Under the pieces are notes generated by a model. It was given only the letters and a program-made list of their open reading frames with translations. It ran no database searches and was not told the DNA's origin. A stretch of DNA of 7,596 nucleotides from Planctomycetota bacterium (GTDB lineage: Bacteria; Planctomycetota; Planctomycetia; Isosphaerales; Isosphaeraceae), in assembly GCA_021807585.1 (NCBI GenBank), contig JAKBCQ010000037.1, positions 2,314 to 9,909 of the forward strand. Direction: 5' to 3'. Positions within the stretch are counted from its first letter, which is position 1. Each line of letters opens with the position of its first letter. Of the stretch, positions 1 to 6,120 are shown piece by piece. Made by a program: the position numbers and the translations under genes.

Positions 1-2
1 CC

Positions 3-72
3 GTTGCTTCGCGGCCGTTGCTTCGCGGCCGAGGCTTCGCTGCCGTTGCTTCGCGGCCGTTGCTTCGCGGCC
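3..72. repeat. 14-bp tandem repeat, five units, at the window edge
   Basis: Five head-to-tail copies of the 14-mer GTTGCTTCGCGGCC start at 3, 17, 31, 45 and 59. Copies 1, 2, 4 and 5 are identical; copy 3 differs at three positions (GAGGCTTCGCTGCC). Bases 1-2 (CC) fit the end of a further unit, so the array probably continues to the left. The 14-nt period is not a multiple of three and no recognisable protein covers it, so it looks like a non-coding minisatellite. Its function is unknown. Confidence 0.9.
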
Positions 73-290
73 GTGGTGTCAAAAGCGTGGGCCGAAGTCG
101 ATCGGTCGTCGCGATCGAAAAAATCGGTGGAAATTGGGGTCGACGAACGCGTCGTCCCGGTGGATGATATTCGATCTTCGCGCCCAAGTCGGCGCGAGTC
201 GGGCCAAGCGGCGACGAATCGACGACGGACGATCGGCTTTTGGGGTGATCGTCGGCGGCGGAAGAAGGGTCCTGGGCGCGGATCATGGAA

Positions 291-320
291 CCGCTTTTGC
301 GAGCGGCCTTGATTTTTTTT
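291..320 (+). terminator. Intrinsic terminator-like hairpin with T8 tract
   Basis: CCGCT (291-295) pairs with AGCGG (302-306) around a six-base loop. CCTTGA and eight consecutive T (313-320) follow. The stem is only five pairs, but it is GC-rich and the T run is the longest in the neighbourhood. It would end transcription arriving from the left, before the operon that starts at rpmJ. The short stem and the six-base gap before the T run keep confidence moderate. Confidence 0.5.
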
Positions 321-331
321 CGATCGCGCTC

Positions 332-361
332 TTGTATCTCCGTCGATCGTCTCGCTAAGAT
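332..361 (+). promoter_or_regulatory. Weak sigma70-like promoter candidate before rpmJ
   Basis: TTGTAT (332-337) and TAAGAT (356-361) are 18 nt apart, just after the terminator-like hairpin, and would give a leader of roughly 110 nt before rpmJ. Matches to the consensus boxes are partial (three of six and four of six), so the call rests as much on position as on sequence. Confidence 0.25.
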
Positions 362-479
362 AACCCAATTCGGCCCCGGGTTGATCAAACGCAAGCCGCC
401 GCGCTGATGGATATTCGGCGGGGCGATTGCTGTTTTGTCGTCGGCCCGGATGGAAAGAGGAAAGCGAGAGCGTCTTACG

Positions 480-593
480 ATGAAGGTTCGAGCGAGCGTC
501 AAGCGGATCTGCGAGAGTTGCAAAATCGTCCGTCGTCGCGGCAAGGTGTTCGTCATTTGCTCGAACCCTCGTCACAAGCAACGGCAAGGTTGA
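480..593 (+). CDS. rpmJ: Large ribosomal subunit protein bL36
   Basis: A 37-residue protein with the full bL36 pattern. It starts [15 protein letters not shown] and carries the zinc ligands C11, C14, C27 and H32, so it is the zinc-binding (C+) form. It is very basic, ends ...KQRQG, and has the normal length for the family. bL36 is the smallest 50S protein and binds 23S rRNA near the A-site side of the large subunit. An in-frame ATG at 450 would add ten residues ([10 protein letters not shown]), but the conserved N-terminus begins at the ATG at 480, which has GAGAG at 466-470, 9 nt upstream. It is the first gene of the alpha-operon block and lies 113 nt before rpsM. Confidence 0.95.
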   Translation: MKVRASVKRICESCKIVRRRGKVFVICSNPRHKQRQG

Positions 594-680
594 GATTGCG
601 TCGTCGGCTTTCGCGTTTGCGACGGCCGAGCGGTGTTGTTTCGTGCGGTCAATTATGGTGTCGCGCTTCGTCCAACGTAT

Positions 681-694
681 CGGGATGAATCCCG
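681..694 (+). promoter_or_regulatory. Small hairpin touching the rpsM Shine-Dalgarno
   Basis: CGGGA (681-685) pairs with TCCCG (690-694) around the loop TGAA. The last paired base, G694, is the first base of the GGAG ribosome binding site (694-697) of rpsM. In E. coli, S4 represses the alpha operon by binding a structured leader before rpsM. This hairpin is in the corresponding place but is far smaller than the E. coli pseudoknot, so any regulatory role is a guess. Confidence 0.3.
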
Positions 695-706
695 GAGATC
701 GATCGT

Positions 707-1090
707 ATGCCCCGTATTCTCGGTGTCGATATTCCCAACGACAAGCGAACGCTGATTTCGCTCCGTTACATTTATGGTATCGGTCCTTCCTTATCGGTGC
801 AGCTTTGCGAGCGAACGGGGATCGACCCCGACAAGCGCGCCAAGGATCTGACCGAAGACGAATTGGCGCGGTTGGCGTCGTTATTGGATAACGAGTACGT
901 CGTTGAAGGGGCGTTGCGTCGCCAGACGCAGCAAAGCATCGCGCGATTGCGAGACATCGGTTGTTACCGGGGTTTACGGCATCGCAAGGGGCTTCCGGTG
1001 CGGGGTCAACGGACGCGAACGAACGCACGCACGCGCAAGGGTCCGCGAAAGACCGTCGCGGGCAAGAAGGGCGTGAAAGAAATGCGCTAA
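707..1090 (+). CDS. rpsM: Small ribosomal subunit protein uS13
   Basis: A 127-residue protein matching uS13 throughout. The N-terminus is [14 protein letters not shown], followed by the [10 protein letters not shown] segment (21-30). The central helices end in [19 protein letters not shown]. The hallmark basic tail [23 protein letters not shown] (about 90-112) reaches toward the P-site tRNAs in the 30S head. The last residues KGVKEMR form a slightly extended tail. uS13 sits at the top of the 30S head and contributes to the B1 intersubunit bridges. The ATG is chosen because it gives the conserved N-terminus and has GGAG at 694-697, 9 nt upstream. It lies between rpmJ and rpsK as in the classical operon, but the spacer to rpsK is 269 nt, which is unusually long. 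Confidence 0.98.
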   Translation: MPRILGVDIPNDKRTLISLRYIYGIGPSLSVQLCERTGIDPDKRAKDLTEDELARLASLLDNEYVVEGALRRQTQQSIARLRDIGCYRGLRHRKGLPVRGQRTRTNARTRKGPRKTVAGKKGVKEMR

Positions 1091-1319
1091 TCGTCACGAA
1101 GCGTCGCGTCGCGCGGTTGATCGCGGCGGTTTTCGAGTCGAGGGTTTTGGACCGCTCGAAACGATCGTGAAAGCGCGATCGGCTCGGGGGGGACGAACAC
1201 GAGCGCCGCGAATTGACGCATGCCCGTTTTCACGTGTGATCGCGGGGTTGAGCGTTTTTCGGCCGCGAATGTTGGTGTGAGTGAATCATCGGGATTGCCG
1301 GCGAGATTGATGAAGAGCC

Positions 1320-1337
1320 GCGGGGGTATCGCCCCGC
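1320..1337 (+). promoter_or_regulatory. GC hairpin just upstream of the rpsK ribosome binding site
   Basis: GCGGGG (1320-1325) pairs perfectly with CCCCGC (1332-1337) around a six-base loop. The stem ends 6 nt before the AAGGAG site (1344-1349) that serves the GTG start of rpsK at 1360. It has no T tract, so it does not look like a terminator. It could modulate ribosome access or protect an mRNA 5' end made by processing. The function is inferred from position only. Confidence 0.35.
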
Positions 1338-1359
1338 CAGACCAAGGAGCGAACGACAC

Positions 1360-1740
1360 GTGGCGAAGGCCAAAAAGCGAAAGACGCGACGCAACGTCAG
1401 CCGAGCCGTCGTGCACATCAAGGCGACGTTCAACAACACGACCGTGACGATCACCGATCCCAACGGGGACGCCTTGTGTTGGGCTTCGTCGGGAACCGTG
1501 GGCTTCAAGGGAAGCCGAAAAAGCACGCCGTTCGCGGCTCAGCGCGCCGCCGAGACCGCGGCGGGAGCGGCGAGCAAATTCGGCGTTCGCGAGGTCGAGG
1601 TGAAGGTCAAGGGGCCGGGATCGGGGCGTGAAAGCGCGATCACGGCTTTACAGGCGTGCGGTCTTTCGATCAAGGCGATCGAAGACGTCACCCCCCTCCC
1701 CCACAACGGCTGTCGCCCTCCCAAAAAGCGCCGCGTTTGA
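1360..1740 (+). CDS. rpsK: Small ribosomal subunit protein uS11
   Basis: A 126-residue protein with the uS11 fold pattern. A basic N-terminal tail ([15 protein letters not shown]) leads into [20 protein letters not shown] (17-36). [21 protein letters not shown] follows at 41-61, then the signature [11 protein letters not shown] (84-94), and the C-terminal [18 protein letters not shown] that reaches rRNA. uS11 lies on the 30S platform and helps shape the mRNA path near the Shine-Dalgarno helix. The start is GTG at 1360, supported by AAGGAG at 1344-1349, 10 nt upstream. No ATG gives the expected N-terminus. It stands between rpsM and rpsD as expected, and the length is typical. Confidence 0.98.
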   Translation: MAKAKKRKTRRNVSRAVVHIKATFNNTTVTITDPNGDALCWASSGTVGFKGSRKSTPFAAQRAAETAAGAASKFGVREVEVKVKGPGSGRESAITALQACGLSIKAIEDVTPLPHNGCRPPKKRRV

Positions 1741-1760
1741 GCCCGCGCGGCCCGTTTTTT
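1730..1760 (+). terminator. Possible terminator or attenuator at the rpsK 3' end
   Basis: GCCGCG (1730-1735), inside the last codons of rpsK, pairs with CGCGGC (1746-1751) across the stop codon. CCG and six T (1755-1760) follow. The geometry resembles a weak intrinsic terminator that would lower readthrough into rpsD. In GC-rich coding sequence such stems arise easily by chance, and rpsD has to be expressed, so partial attenuation is the most that should be read into it. Confidence 0.3.
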
Positions 1761-1815
1761 CACGATCGTACAGAGACTTTAACGATAACGGTGTGATCAC
1801 AAGCAAAAAGGCGCC

Positions 1816-1821
1816 AGGAGG
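1816..1821 (+). promoter_or_regulatory. Consensus Shine-Dalgarno with very short spacing, for rpsD
   Basis: AGGAGG is a perfect anti-16S match but ends only 3 nt before the ATG at 1825, closer than the usual 5-10 nt. The ATG is still the right start, because the conserved MGRYIGPVCRLCR N-terminus begins there and no alternative lies nearby. Confidence 0.7.
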
Positions 1822-1824
1822 ATC

Positions 1825-2454
1825 ATGGGACGTTACATCGGACCGGTTTGTCGGCTTTGCCGCCGCGAGGGGATGAAGTTGTTCCTCAAGGGGACGCGGT
1901 GCGATTCGCCCAAATGTGCGATCGCGCGCGACCGAGGCGTGCCGGGCATGCATCAGTTTCGTCGCGGTAAGCCGAGCGAATACGCGATTCGACTTCGCGA
2001 AAAACAAAAAGTGAAGCGCTATTACGGAATTTTCGAACGTCAATTCCGTAAATATTTTGATATGGCGGCGCGTCGTCCCGGCAACACCGGCGACGCCTTG
2101 ATGGCGATCCTTGAGCGTCGTCTCGACAACGTCGTCACTCGGCTTGGTTTCGCGCTGTCGCGGAAGCAAGCGCGGCAGATGATTCGCCACGGCCATTTTC
2201 TGGTGAACGGCCATAAGGTCGATATCCCCAGCTATTTGGTTCGGCCCGGCGAGGTGATCAAGATCAAAACGCGTGAGCAATCGGCCAAGTTGGCGATCTC
2301 GAACCTCGCGGTCGAGGGTATGCCTCCCGTTCCCGAATGGCTCGATCGGATCTCGAACGATCCTCCCGAGGGGCGGGTGGCGCGGATGCCGAGCAACCAG
2401 GACATCAGCGTCCCGGTCACGCCTCAATTGATCGTCGAATTGCTTAGTCGTTGA
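1825..2454 (+). CDS. rpsD: Small ribosomal subunit protein uS4
   Basis: A 209-residue protein of normal uS4 length. It starts MGRYIGPVCRLCRREG. Four cysteines, C9, C12, C26 and C31, form the zinc knuckle of the C+ type. YAIRLREKQKVKRYYGIFERQF (53-74) is the typical basic helix that contacts 16S rRNA. The S4 RNA-binding domain runs from about 98 to 160 (RRLDNVVTRLGFALSRKQARQMIRHGHFLVNG). uS4 is a primary assembly protein of the 30S body and, in E. coli, the translational repressor of this same operon. It lies 84 nt after rpsK and 254 nt before rpoA, the conserved order with wide spacers. Whether it autoregulates here cannot be read from the sequence. Confidence 0.98.
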   Translation: MGRYIGPVCRLCRREGMKLFLKGTRCDSPKCAIARDRGVPGMHQFRRGKPSEYAIRLREKQKVKRYYGIFERQFRKYFDMAARRPGNTGDALMAILERRLDNVVTRLGFALSRKQARQMIRHGHFLVNGHKVDIPSYLVRPGEVIKIKTREQSAKLAISNLAVEGMPPVPEWLDRISNDPPEGRVARMPSNQDISVPVTPQLIVELLSR

Positions 2455-2465
2455 CAGACGTTCAT

Positions 2466-2495
2466 CGAGAGCGCGGCGATTCGCCGCACGTCTCG
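2466..2495 (+). other. Two-part hairpin in the rpsD-rpoA spacer
   Basis: CGAGA (2466-2470) pairs with TCTCG (2491-2495). Inside it GCGGCG (2473-2478) pairs with CGCCGC (2482-2487) around ATT, with a small internal loop between the two stems. It begins 11 nt after the rpsD stop and has no T run directly behind it. It could be an mRNA-stabilising or processing structure at the 3' end of rpsD. The rest of the 254-nt spacer shows no recognisable gene. Confidence 0.4.
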
Positions 2496-2708
2496 CGCCG
2501 CTGTACGGATCAAGCTGATTTGTTGTTTTGATCGTCGAGGGATTTTCGTTATTGGACCGCGATCGGACCCGAGGATGGGCGATCGCTTGCACGACCGACC
2601 GATCTCCGCTCCTCCGGTTCGAGGGAATCACGGCCGACACGACGAGTCGAGCCGATTTCATCGGATGGGACGAGAGCGGATTTCCCGTTTTCTTGGAGAT
2701 TTCGCGCG

Positions 2709-3710
2709 ATGCGCATCCGTTGGCGCGGCCTCGAACTTCCCAGCCGAGTAATTTGCAACCGCGAAAAACTGACCGATTCGTACGGCGAATTCCATGTCGA
2801 GCCGTTCGAACGCGGTTTCGGCCATACCGTCGGCAACAGCTTGCGACGGATTCTCCTCTCCAGTCTCGAGGGGAGCTCCGTCACAAAGATCAAAATCGAA
2901 GGCATTCAGCACGAATTTTCGTCGATCCCCGGCATGGTTGAAGACATCACCGATCTGGTGCTCAATCTCAAGGGGCTCGTCGTCAAGAATCATACCGAGC
3001 ACAATCGGACGATTCGCATCGAGCGCGAGCGGCGCGGCGTCGTAACCGCCGCCGATATCCAGCACGACGAATCGGTCGAGGTCGTCAATCCCGATCATAT
3101 CTTGTGCACGCTGACCGATGACGTGCGGCTGGCGATCGATATGACCGTCGAGAACGGTCGTGGTTATCGTCCCGCCGCCGAGGGGCACACCGAGGATCTC
3201 GAAATCGGCGCGATCCCGATCGACGCGATCTTCAGCCCGGTGATTCGTTGCGAATACCGCGTCGAGAACACCCGCGTCGGTCAGCGAACGAATTATGATA
3301 AGTTGATCTTGAAGCTCTGGACGACGGGGACGCTCGGCCCCGAGATGGCGCTCGTCGAAGCGGCGAAGATTATGCGCAAGCATTTGAATCCGTTTGTCCA
3401 GTATTACGAACCGGGACCGGGATTGCCTTCGGACGCGATCGGCGGCGACGGTTACCGCGACATGCCGATCGACGCCGAACTCGAACGGAAGCTCAATATG
3501 AGCCTGGCCGAGCTTGAACTTTCGGTGCGCGCCACGAATTGCCTTGAAAGCGAGGGGATCACGACCGTCCGCGATCTCGTCAGCCGGAGCGAGCCGCAAC
3601 TCCTCACCGTCCGCAATTTCGGCGAGACGACGCTCAAGGAGGTGAAGGCCAAACTGCTCGAGATCGGCCTCGATCTGGGCATGAACGTGCCGATCCGGGG
3701 GGGCGTTTGA
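2709..3710 (+). CDS. rpoA: DNA-directed RNA polymerase subunit alpha
   Basis: A 333-residue protein with both alpha domains. The N-terminal assembly domain (about 1-235) contains [23 protein letters not shown] (33-55), the signature with the paired arginines R47 and R48 used in dimerisation and beta contact, and FVQYYEP near its end. A linker of about 20 residues ([20 protein letters not shown]) leads to the C-terminal domain (about 255-325). That domain has SVRATNCL (272-279), in which R274 and N277 match the UP-element-binding residues R265 and N268 of E. coli. The helix-hairpin-helix segment [14 protein letters not shown] follows at 303-316. The protein nucleates the RNA polymerase core and contacts promoter DNA and activators. 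ATG 2709 has GGAG at 2695-2698, 10 nt upstream. The N-terminus ([14 protein letters not shown]) is slightly longer than the usual MIxFQ-type start, as alphas of some phyla are. Confidence 0.98.
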   Translation: MRIRWRGLELPSRVICNREKLTDSYGEFHVEPFERGFGHTVGNSLRRILLSSLEGSSVTKIKIEGIQHEFSSIPGMVEDITDLVLNLKGLVVKNHTEHNRTIRIERERRGVVTAADIQHDESVEVVNPDHILCTLTDDVRLAIDMTVENGRGYRPAAEGHTEDLEIGAIPIDAIFSPVIRCEYRVENTRVGQRTNYDKLILKLWTTGTLGPEMALVEAAKIMRKHLNPFVQYYEPGPGLPSDAIGGDGYRDMPIDAELERKLNMSLAELELSVRATNCLESEGITTVRDLVSRSEPQLLTVRNFGETTLKEVKAKLLEIGLDLGMNVPIRGGV

Positions 3711-3784
3711 CGCCTCGCGATCGCAAGACTTCCAGATTCGTTAGAAGAAATGATATCCTTTTCCGATAACCGAAGTGATCGAAC

Positions 3785-4195
3785 ATGAGACATCGCAAAG
3801 CCGGTCGAAAGTTCAAACGAACGCCCGAGCATCGTCGGATGCTGTTGCGCAATCTCGCCACGTCGTTCTTCGAGCACGGGCGGATGGAGACGACGCTCGC
3901 CAAGGCGAAAGAGGTTCAACCGTTCGCCGAGAAGTTGATCACGCTCGCCAAGGACGGCTGGGATCTCACGCGATTCCGTCGCGTCCTCGCCGTCGTCACG
4001 CGGAAAGACATCGCGTTCAAGCTGTTCAACGAGATCGGCCCCAAGTTCAAGGATCGTCCCGGCGGCTACACGCGACTTTACAAGCTCGCCAAGGTGCGTC
4101 AGGGAGACGCCGCGCCGATGGGAGTTCTTACGCTCCTCGGCGAGGGGGATGAAGTCAAATCGCCGGTGCGGCCCGCGATCGTTTCCAAGAATTAA
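3785..4195 (+). CDS. rplQ: Large ribosomal subunit protein bL17
   Basis: A 136-residue protein with the bL17 signature MRHRKAGRKFKRTPEHRRMLLRNLATSF at its N-terminus, then EHGRMETTLAKAKEVQPFAEKLITLAK (30-56). The GGYTRLYKLAKVRQGDAAPMGVLTLL segment (93-118) is the conserved C-terminal part. bL17 lies on the solvent side of the 50S near the exit-tunnel opening. The C-terminal extension after GEGDEVK is short and variable. The start is set by homology: no strong Shine-Dalgarno stands before ATG 3785, only a purine stretch in CGAAGTGATC. It follows rpoA by 74 nt and is 12 nt ahead of the HIT gene, so the two are probably co-transcribed. Confidence 0.98.
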   Translation: MRHRKAGRKFKRTPEHRRMLLRNLATSFFEHGRMETTLAKAKEVQPFAEKLITLAKDGWDLTRFRRVLAVVTRKDIAFKLFNEIGPKFKDRPGGYTRLYKLAKVRQGDAAPMGVLTLLGEGDEVKSPVRPAIVSKN

Positions 4196-4207
4196 CACAG
4201 GTAAGAC

Positions 4208-4651
4208 GTGAGCGAACGTTACGATCCGCATTGCGTGTTTTGCAAGATCGCGCGGGGGGCGATTCCCGCCGAAACGATCGTCGAAACGAGCGAGGCGATC
4301 GTCTTCCTCGACATCAACCCGGTCAATCCCGGCCACCTGCTCGTCGTTCCCAGGGAACACCACGCGCATCTGTGCGAGCTTCCCGCGGCGATCGCGGCGC
4401 ATGTCGGCGGGCTGCTTCCCGGGCTCTGCCGCGCCGTTCAGGCCGCCACGGGCGCCGACGGAGTGAACGTGATCGTCAACATCGGCGCCGCCGCGGGGCA
4501 AACGATCGATCACGGCCATTGGCACGTCATCCCCCGCTTCCACGCCGACGCCGTCGATTGGCCCTGGCCGCACGCCGAATACCTCGGCGACGAACGCGCC
4601 CAGATGCGTTTTCGTATCGAACGTGAATATAAAGCGATGAAAGCCGATTGA
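4208..4651 (+). CDS. HIT family nucleotide hydrolase/transferase
   Basis: A 147-residue histidine-triad protein. It begins with CVFCKIARGAIPAETI (9-24), where C9 and C12 are the zinc-type cysteine pair of HINT/HIT enzymes. NPVNPGHLLVVPREHH (37-52) is the typical second block. N91, G93 and Q98 lead into the triad H102-G-H104-W-H106-V-I-P. H104 is the expected nucleophile that forms a nucleotidyl intermediate. Family members hydrolyse nucleoside phosphoramidates, dinucleoside polyphosphates or related AMP conjugates in the cytoplasm; the substrate cannot be told from this sequence. The start is GTG at 4208 with a poor AGGT site at 4199-4202, 12 nt behind the rplQ stop, so translational coupling is likely. 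A HIT gene at the end of the alpha operon is not the classical arrangement. The family is certain, the exact function is not. Confidence 0.93.
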   Translation: MSERYDPHCVFCKIARGAIPAETIVETSEAIVFLDINPVNPGHLLVVPREHHAHLCELPAAIAAHVGGLLPGLCRAVQAATGADGVNVIVNIGAAAGQTIDHGHWHVIPRFHADAVDWPWPHAEYLGDERAQMRFRIEREYKAMKAD

Positions 4652-4678
4652 TCGGTTCACGCGGTCGATTCCAACGCG

Positions 4679-4725
4679 AACAAGCGATCGCCTCGACCGC
4701 GCACCGGTCGAAACGATCGCTTGTT
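4679..4725 (+). terminator. Strong hairpin closing the alpha operon
   Basis: AACAAGCGATCG (4679-4690) pairs perfectly over 12 bp with CGATCGCTTGTT (4714-4725). Inside, after a 2x2 mismatch, TCGACC (4693-4698) pairs with GGTCGA (4706-4711) around a seven-base loop. It starts 27 nt after the HIT stop. The right arm runs into TTGTTTCTGCATTTC, only moderately T-rich. It lies between two convergent genes, so it may act for both, with the better T-content on the plus strand. Confidence 0.65.
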
Positions 4726-4753
4726 TCTGCATTTCATGATCATAATTGAGAGC

Positions 4754-4835
4754 CGATCGATCGAACCGAACCGTCAATTCTTGGCGGCGTGCGCGATCGA
4801 TCGAACCGAACCGTCAATTCTTGGCGGCGTGCGCG
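4754..4835. repeat. Perfect 40-bp tandem duplication over a gene end
   Basis: Bases 4754-4795 and 4794-4835 are identical over 42 bp at a period of 40 bp. The right-hand copy contains the last codons and TGA stop (4814-4816) of the minus-strand gene plus flanking sequence. The left-hand copy repeats the same coding end (AHAAKN and a stop at 4774-4776) outside the gene and out of frame with it. Absence of mismatches points to a recent event or active homogenisation. Loss of either copy would leave the protein unchanged. Confidence 0.95.
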
Positions 4836-5965
4836 TACGAAAGCGCAAGCAAGGCGAACGATGTCGCGAGCGCGGGATTCCCCTCCATGAATCGAGCGTC
4901 GGTATTGACCCATTCCCCCTTCGATCCCTGACGTTTCGCGAGCGCCGCGGTGATATCGCCGCGCCAGTCGTGCTCGACCCCCGCCGAATCGACAAGCGTC
5001 GGCTTGCCCAAAAGCGAAAGCGCCCGCGCCATCGTCTGGTAATAATAATAAAGGCCCGATTTGCCCAGGCCCGGATTCTCATCAACTGAATAATTCTTTT
5101 TGATATAATCATACGCAGCCTTGACGCGGGGGTCTGCGGCGGTGAGACCCGCGTGAACCATGCTTTTCAGCCCCGCGTACGTCATGCTCGCGTACGACCG
5201 AAGCGCTCCCGACGGTTCGGCGCCCCCGGCCATGCTGATTCCGCCGTCCGCCGCCGAATAGATGAACCCGCCGTCGTTCACCTTGTCGGCCCACGGCTGA
5301 TCGTTAAACTCGCTTTTCATATTCTGACATCGCGAGATGAACACAATCGCTTTTTGAAGGTTCGGGTCGTCGGCGGGGACGCCGCTGTCGCGGAGCGCCT
5401 CGACGAAGAACGCCGTGTTCGAAAGATCGGGCCGGCTCTTGCCGCCGTAACCCGCGCCCCCGTAATACGCGTCGTCGCGGCCTTTTTTCTCTCCCTCGTC
5501 CCACTGGAGCCGTTTCAGATTCGTTTGGCCCGATTTGACGAGCGCATCGTAGCGTCCCCGCACGTTCGCCTCTTGAAACGCCATCATCGCGACCGCGGTC
5601 ACGTAATTCGACTGCGGCCCCTCCGCCTCGAGCGTCCCCTTCGGCGCCACTTCTCCCTCAAGATACGCGAGCGCCTTGGCGACGACCGGCTCCGCGGGCG
5701 TCAGCTTTTTGGTTCGCAACAACGCCGTGACGACGATCCCCGTGATCCCAGGTCCGCTCTTCGTCGAAAACCCCCCGTTCGGTTCTTGAAGGCTCGGCAA
5801 AAACGCCACCGCCTTACGAACGAGACCGTCCGCGACCTGACGCGTATCGCCGTCGGCGGCGAACCCCACCCCGCCTCGAATCACGGGCAAGGCCAACGCG
5901 ATCGCCCCCGCCCCAGCCCCCAGGAAGCCTCGCCGCGTGCTTCTTTCATCCTCGAATTCGAACAT
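4814..5965 (-). CDS. Tat-exported prenyltransferase/squalene-oxidase repeat protein
   Basis: A 383-residue protein. The N-terminus carries a twin-arginine signal: STRRGFL (9-15, R11 and R12), a hydrophobic stretch to about 29, and an Ala-rich cleavage region near FAAD (35-38), so it should be exported folded. The mature part has alpha/alpha-toroid repeats of the prenyltransferase/squalene oxidase type: AVAFLPSLQEPNGGF (52-66), AIVFISRCQ (206-214) ending in DGGFIYSAADGG (231-242), then DPRVKAAYDYIKK (278-290) and DWRGDITAALAKRQGSKGEW (333-352). No DxDD acid motif of squalene-hopene cyclases is visible and the protein is much shorter than such cyclases (over 600 residues), so cyclase activity is doubtful. 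Start 5965 is chosen because GAAGGA lies 9 nt upstream and the Tat signal follows at once; the frame stays open to 6115 without a credible start. It is convergent with the HIT gene. Function unknown. Confidence 0.85.
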   Translation of the reverse strand: MFEFEDERSTRRGFLGAGAGAIALALPVIRGGVGFAADGDTRQVADGLVRKAVAFLPSLQEPNGGFSTKSGPGITGIVVTALLRTKKLTPAEPVVAKALAYLEGEVAPKGTLEAEGPQSNYVTAVAMMAFQEANVRGRYDALVKSGQTNLKRLQWDEGEKKGRDDAYYGGAGYGGKSRPDLSNTAFFVEALRDSGVPADDPNLQKAIVFISRCQNMKSEFNDQPWADKVNDGGFIYSAADGGISMAGGAEPSGALRSYASMTYAGLKSMVHAGLTAADPRVKAAYDYIKKNYSVDENPGLGKSGLYYYYQTMARALSLLGKPTLVDSAGVEHDWRGDITAALAKRQGSKGEWVNTDARFMEGNPALATSFALLALSYAHAAKN

Positions 5966-5974
5966 ACCAGGTTG

Positions 5975-5980
5975 TCCTTC
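5975..5980 (-). promoter_or_regulatory. Ribosome binding site that fixes the toroid-protein start
   Basis: On the minus strand GAAGGA ends 9 nt before the ATG at 5965-5963. This good site, directly before the Tat signal peptide, decides against in-frame upstream starts at 6034 and 6115. Confidence 0.7.
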
Positions 5981-6032
5981 GCAAAATGTGACGCCGATCG
6001 TCGAGACGGCGAACCCGCGCCGTCGATTCCTC

Positions 6033-6038
6033 ATTATA
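6033..6038 (-). promoter_or_regulatory. Consensus -10 box for the toroid-repeat gene
   Basis: The minus strand reads TATAAT exactly, about 68 nt before the ATG at 5965. That would place a transcript start near 6026 and give a leader of about 60 nt. No clear TTGACA-like box lies 16-18 nt upstream, so the call rests on the -10 match and the position. Confidence 0.4.
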
Positions 6039-6120
6039 GCGTCGACAACGGTCGGTTTGATCCGACAACCAAGCCCAAAATCAATGTCGATCCCAAACTT
6101 CACCCCGCAAAGCATAAAAA

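Larger units (their letters stand above)
73..479. other. Gene-free region upstream of rpmJ
   Basis: I recognise no protein on either strand in this stretch of about 400 bases. The open frames here are short and Arg/Ser-rich, have no family resemblance, and look like by-products of high GC. The region holds a terminator-like hairpin near 291-320 and a weak promoter candidate at 332-361. Genes often found just before rpmJ in other bacteria (secY, map, adk, infA) are not present here. The operon therefore appears to start as its own transcription unit. Confidence 0.6.

Noticed and set aside
4..312. Plus-strand open frame starting in the 14-bp repeats (102 codons)
   Set aside because: The repeat period is not a multiple of three, the product is low-complexity and Arg-rich, and it ends within the terminator-like hairpin region.
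450..479. Upstream in-frame ATG for rpmJ at 450
   Set aside because: It would add [10 protein letters not shown] before the conserved MKVRASVK start of bL36, a length not usual for the family.
1648..2661. Minus-strand open frame (337 codons) opposite rpsK and rpsD
   Set aside because: Antisense to two conserved ribosomal genes; Arg/His/Asp-rich composition typical of shadows.
2658..3599. Minus-strand open frame (313 codons) opposite rpoA
   Set aside because: Fully antisense to rpoA, no recognisable domain and no ribosome binding site of note.
3452..4777. Long minus-strand open frame (441 codons) opposite rpoA, rplQ and the HIT gene
   Set aside because: It lies antisense to three secure genes and is Arg/Asp-rich with no family resemblance. 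This is the shadow pattern of GC-rich coding DNA.
4652..4813. Possible tRNA or small RNA in the convergent spacer because of its strong inverted repeats
   Set aside because: The pairing is a single long hairpin, not a cloverleaf, with no T-loop sequence and no CCA end. A terminator explains it better.
5966..6115. N-terminal extension of the toroid-repeat protein from ATG 6115 or 6034
   Set aside because: It would bury the Tat signal 50 or 23 residues inside the protein and would run over the TATAAT box; the start at 5965 has its own good ribosome binding site.
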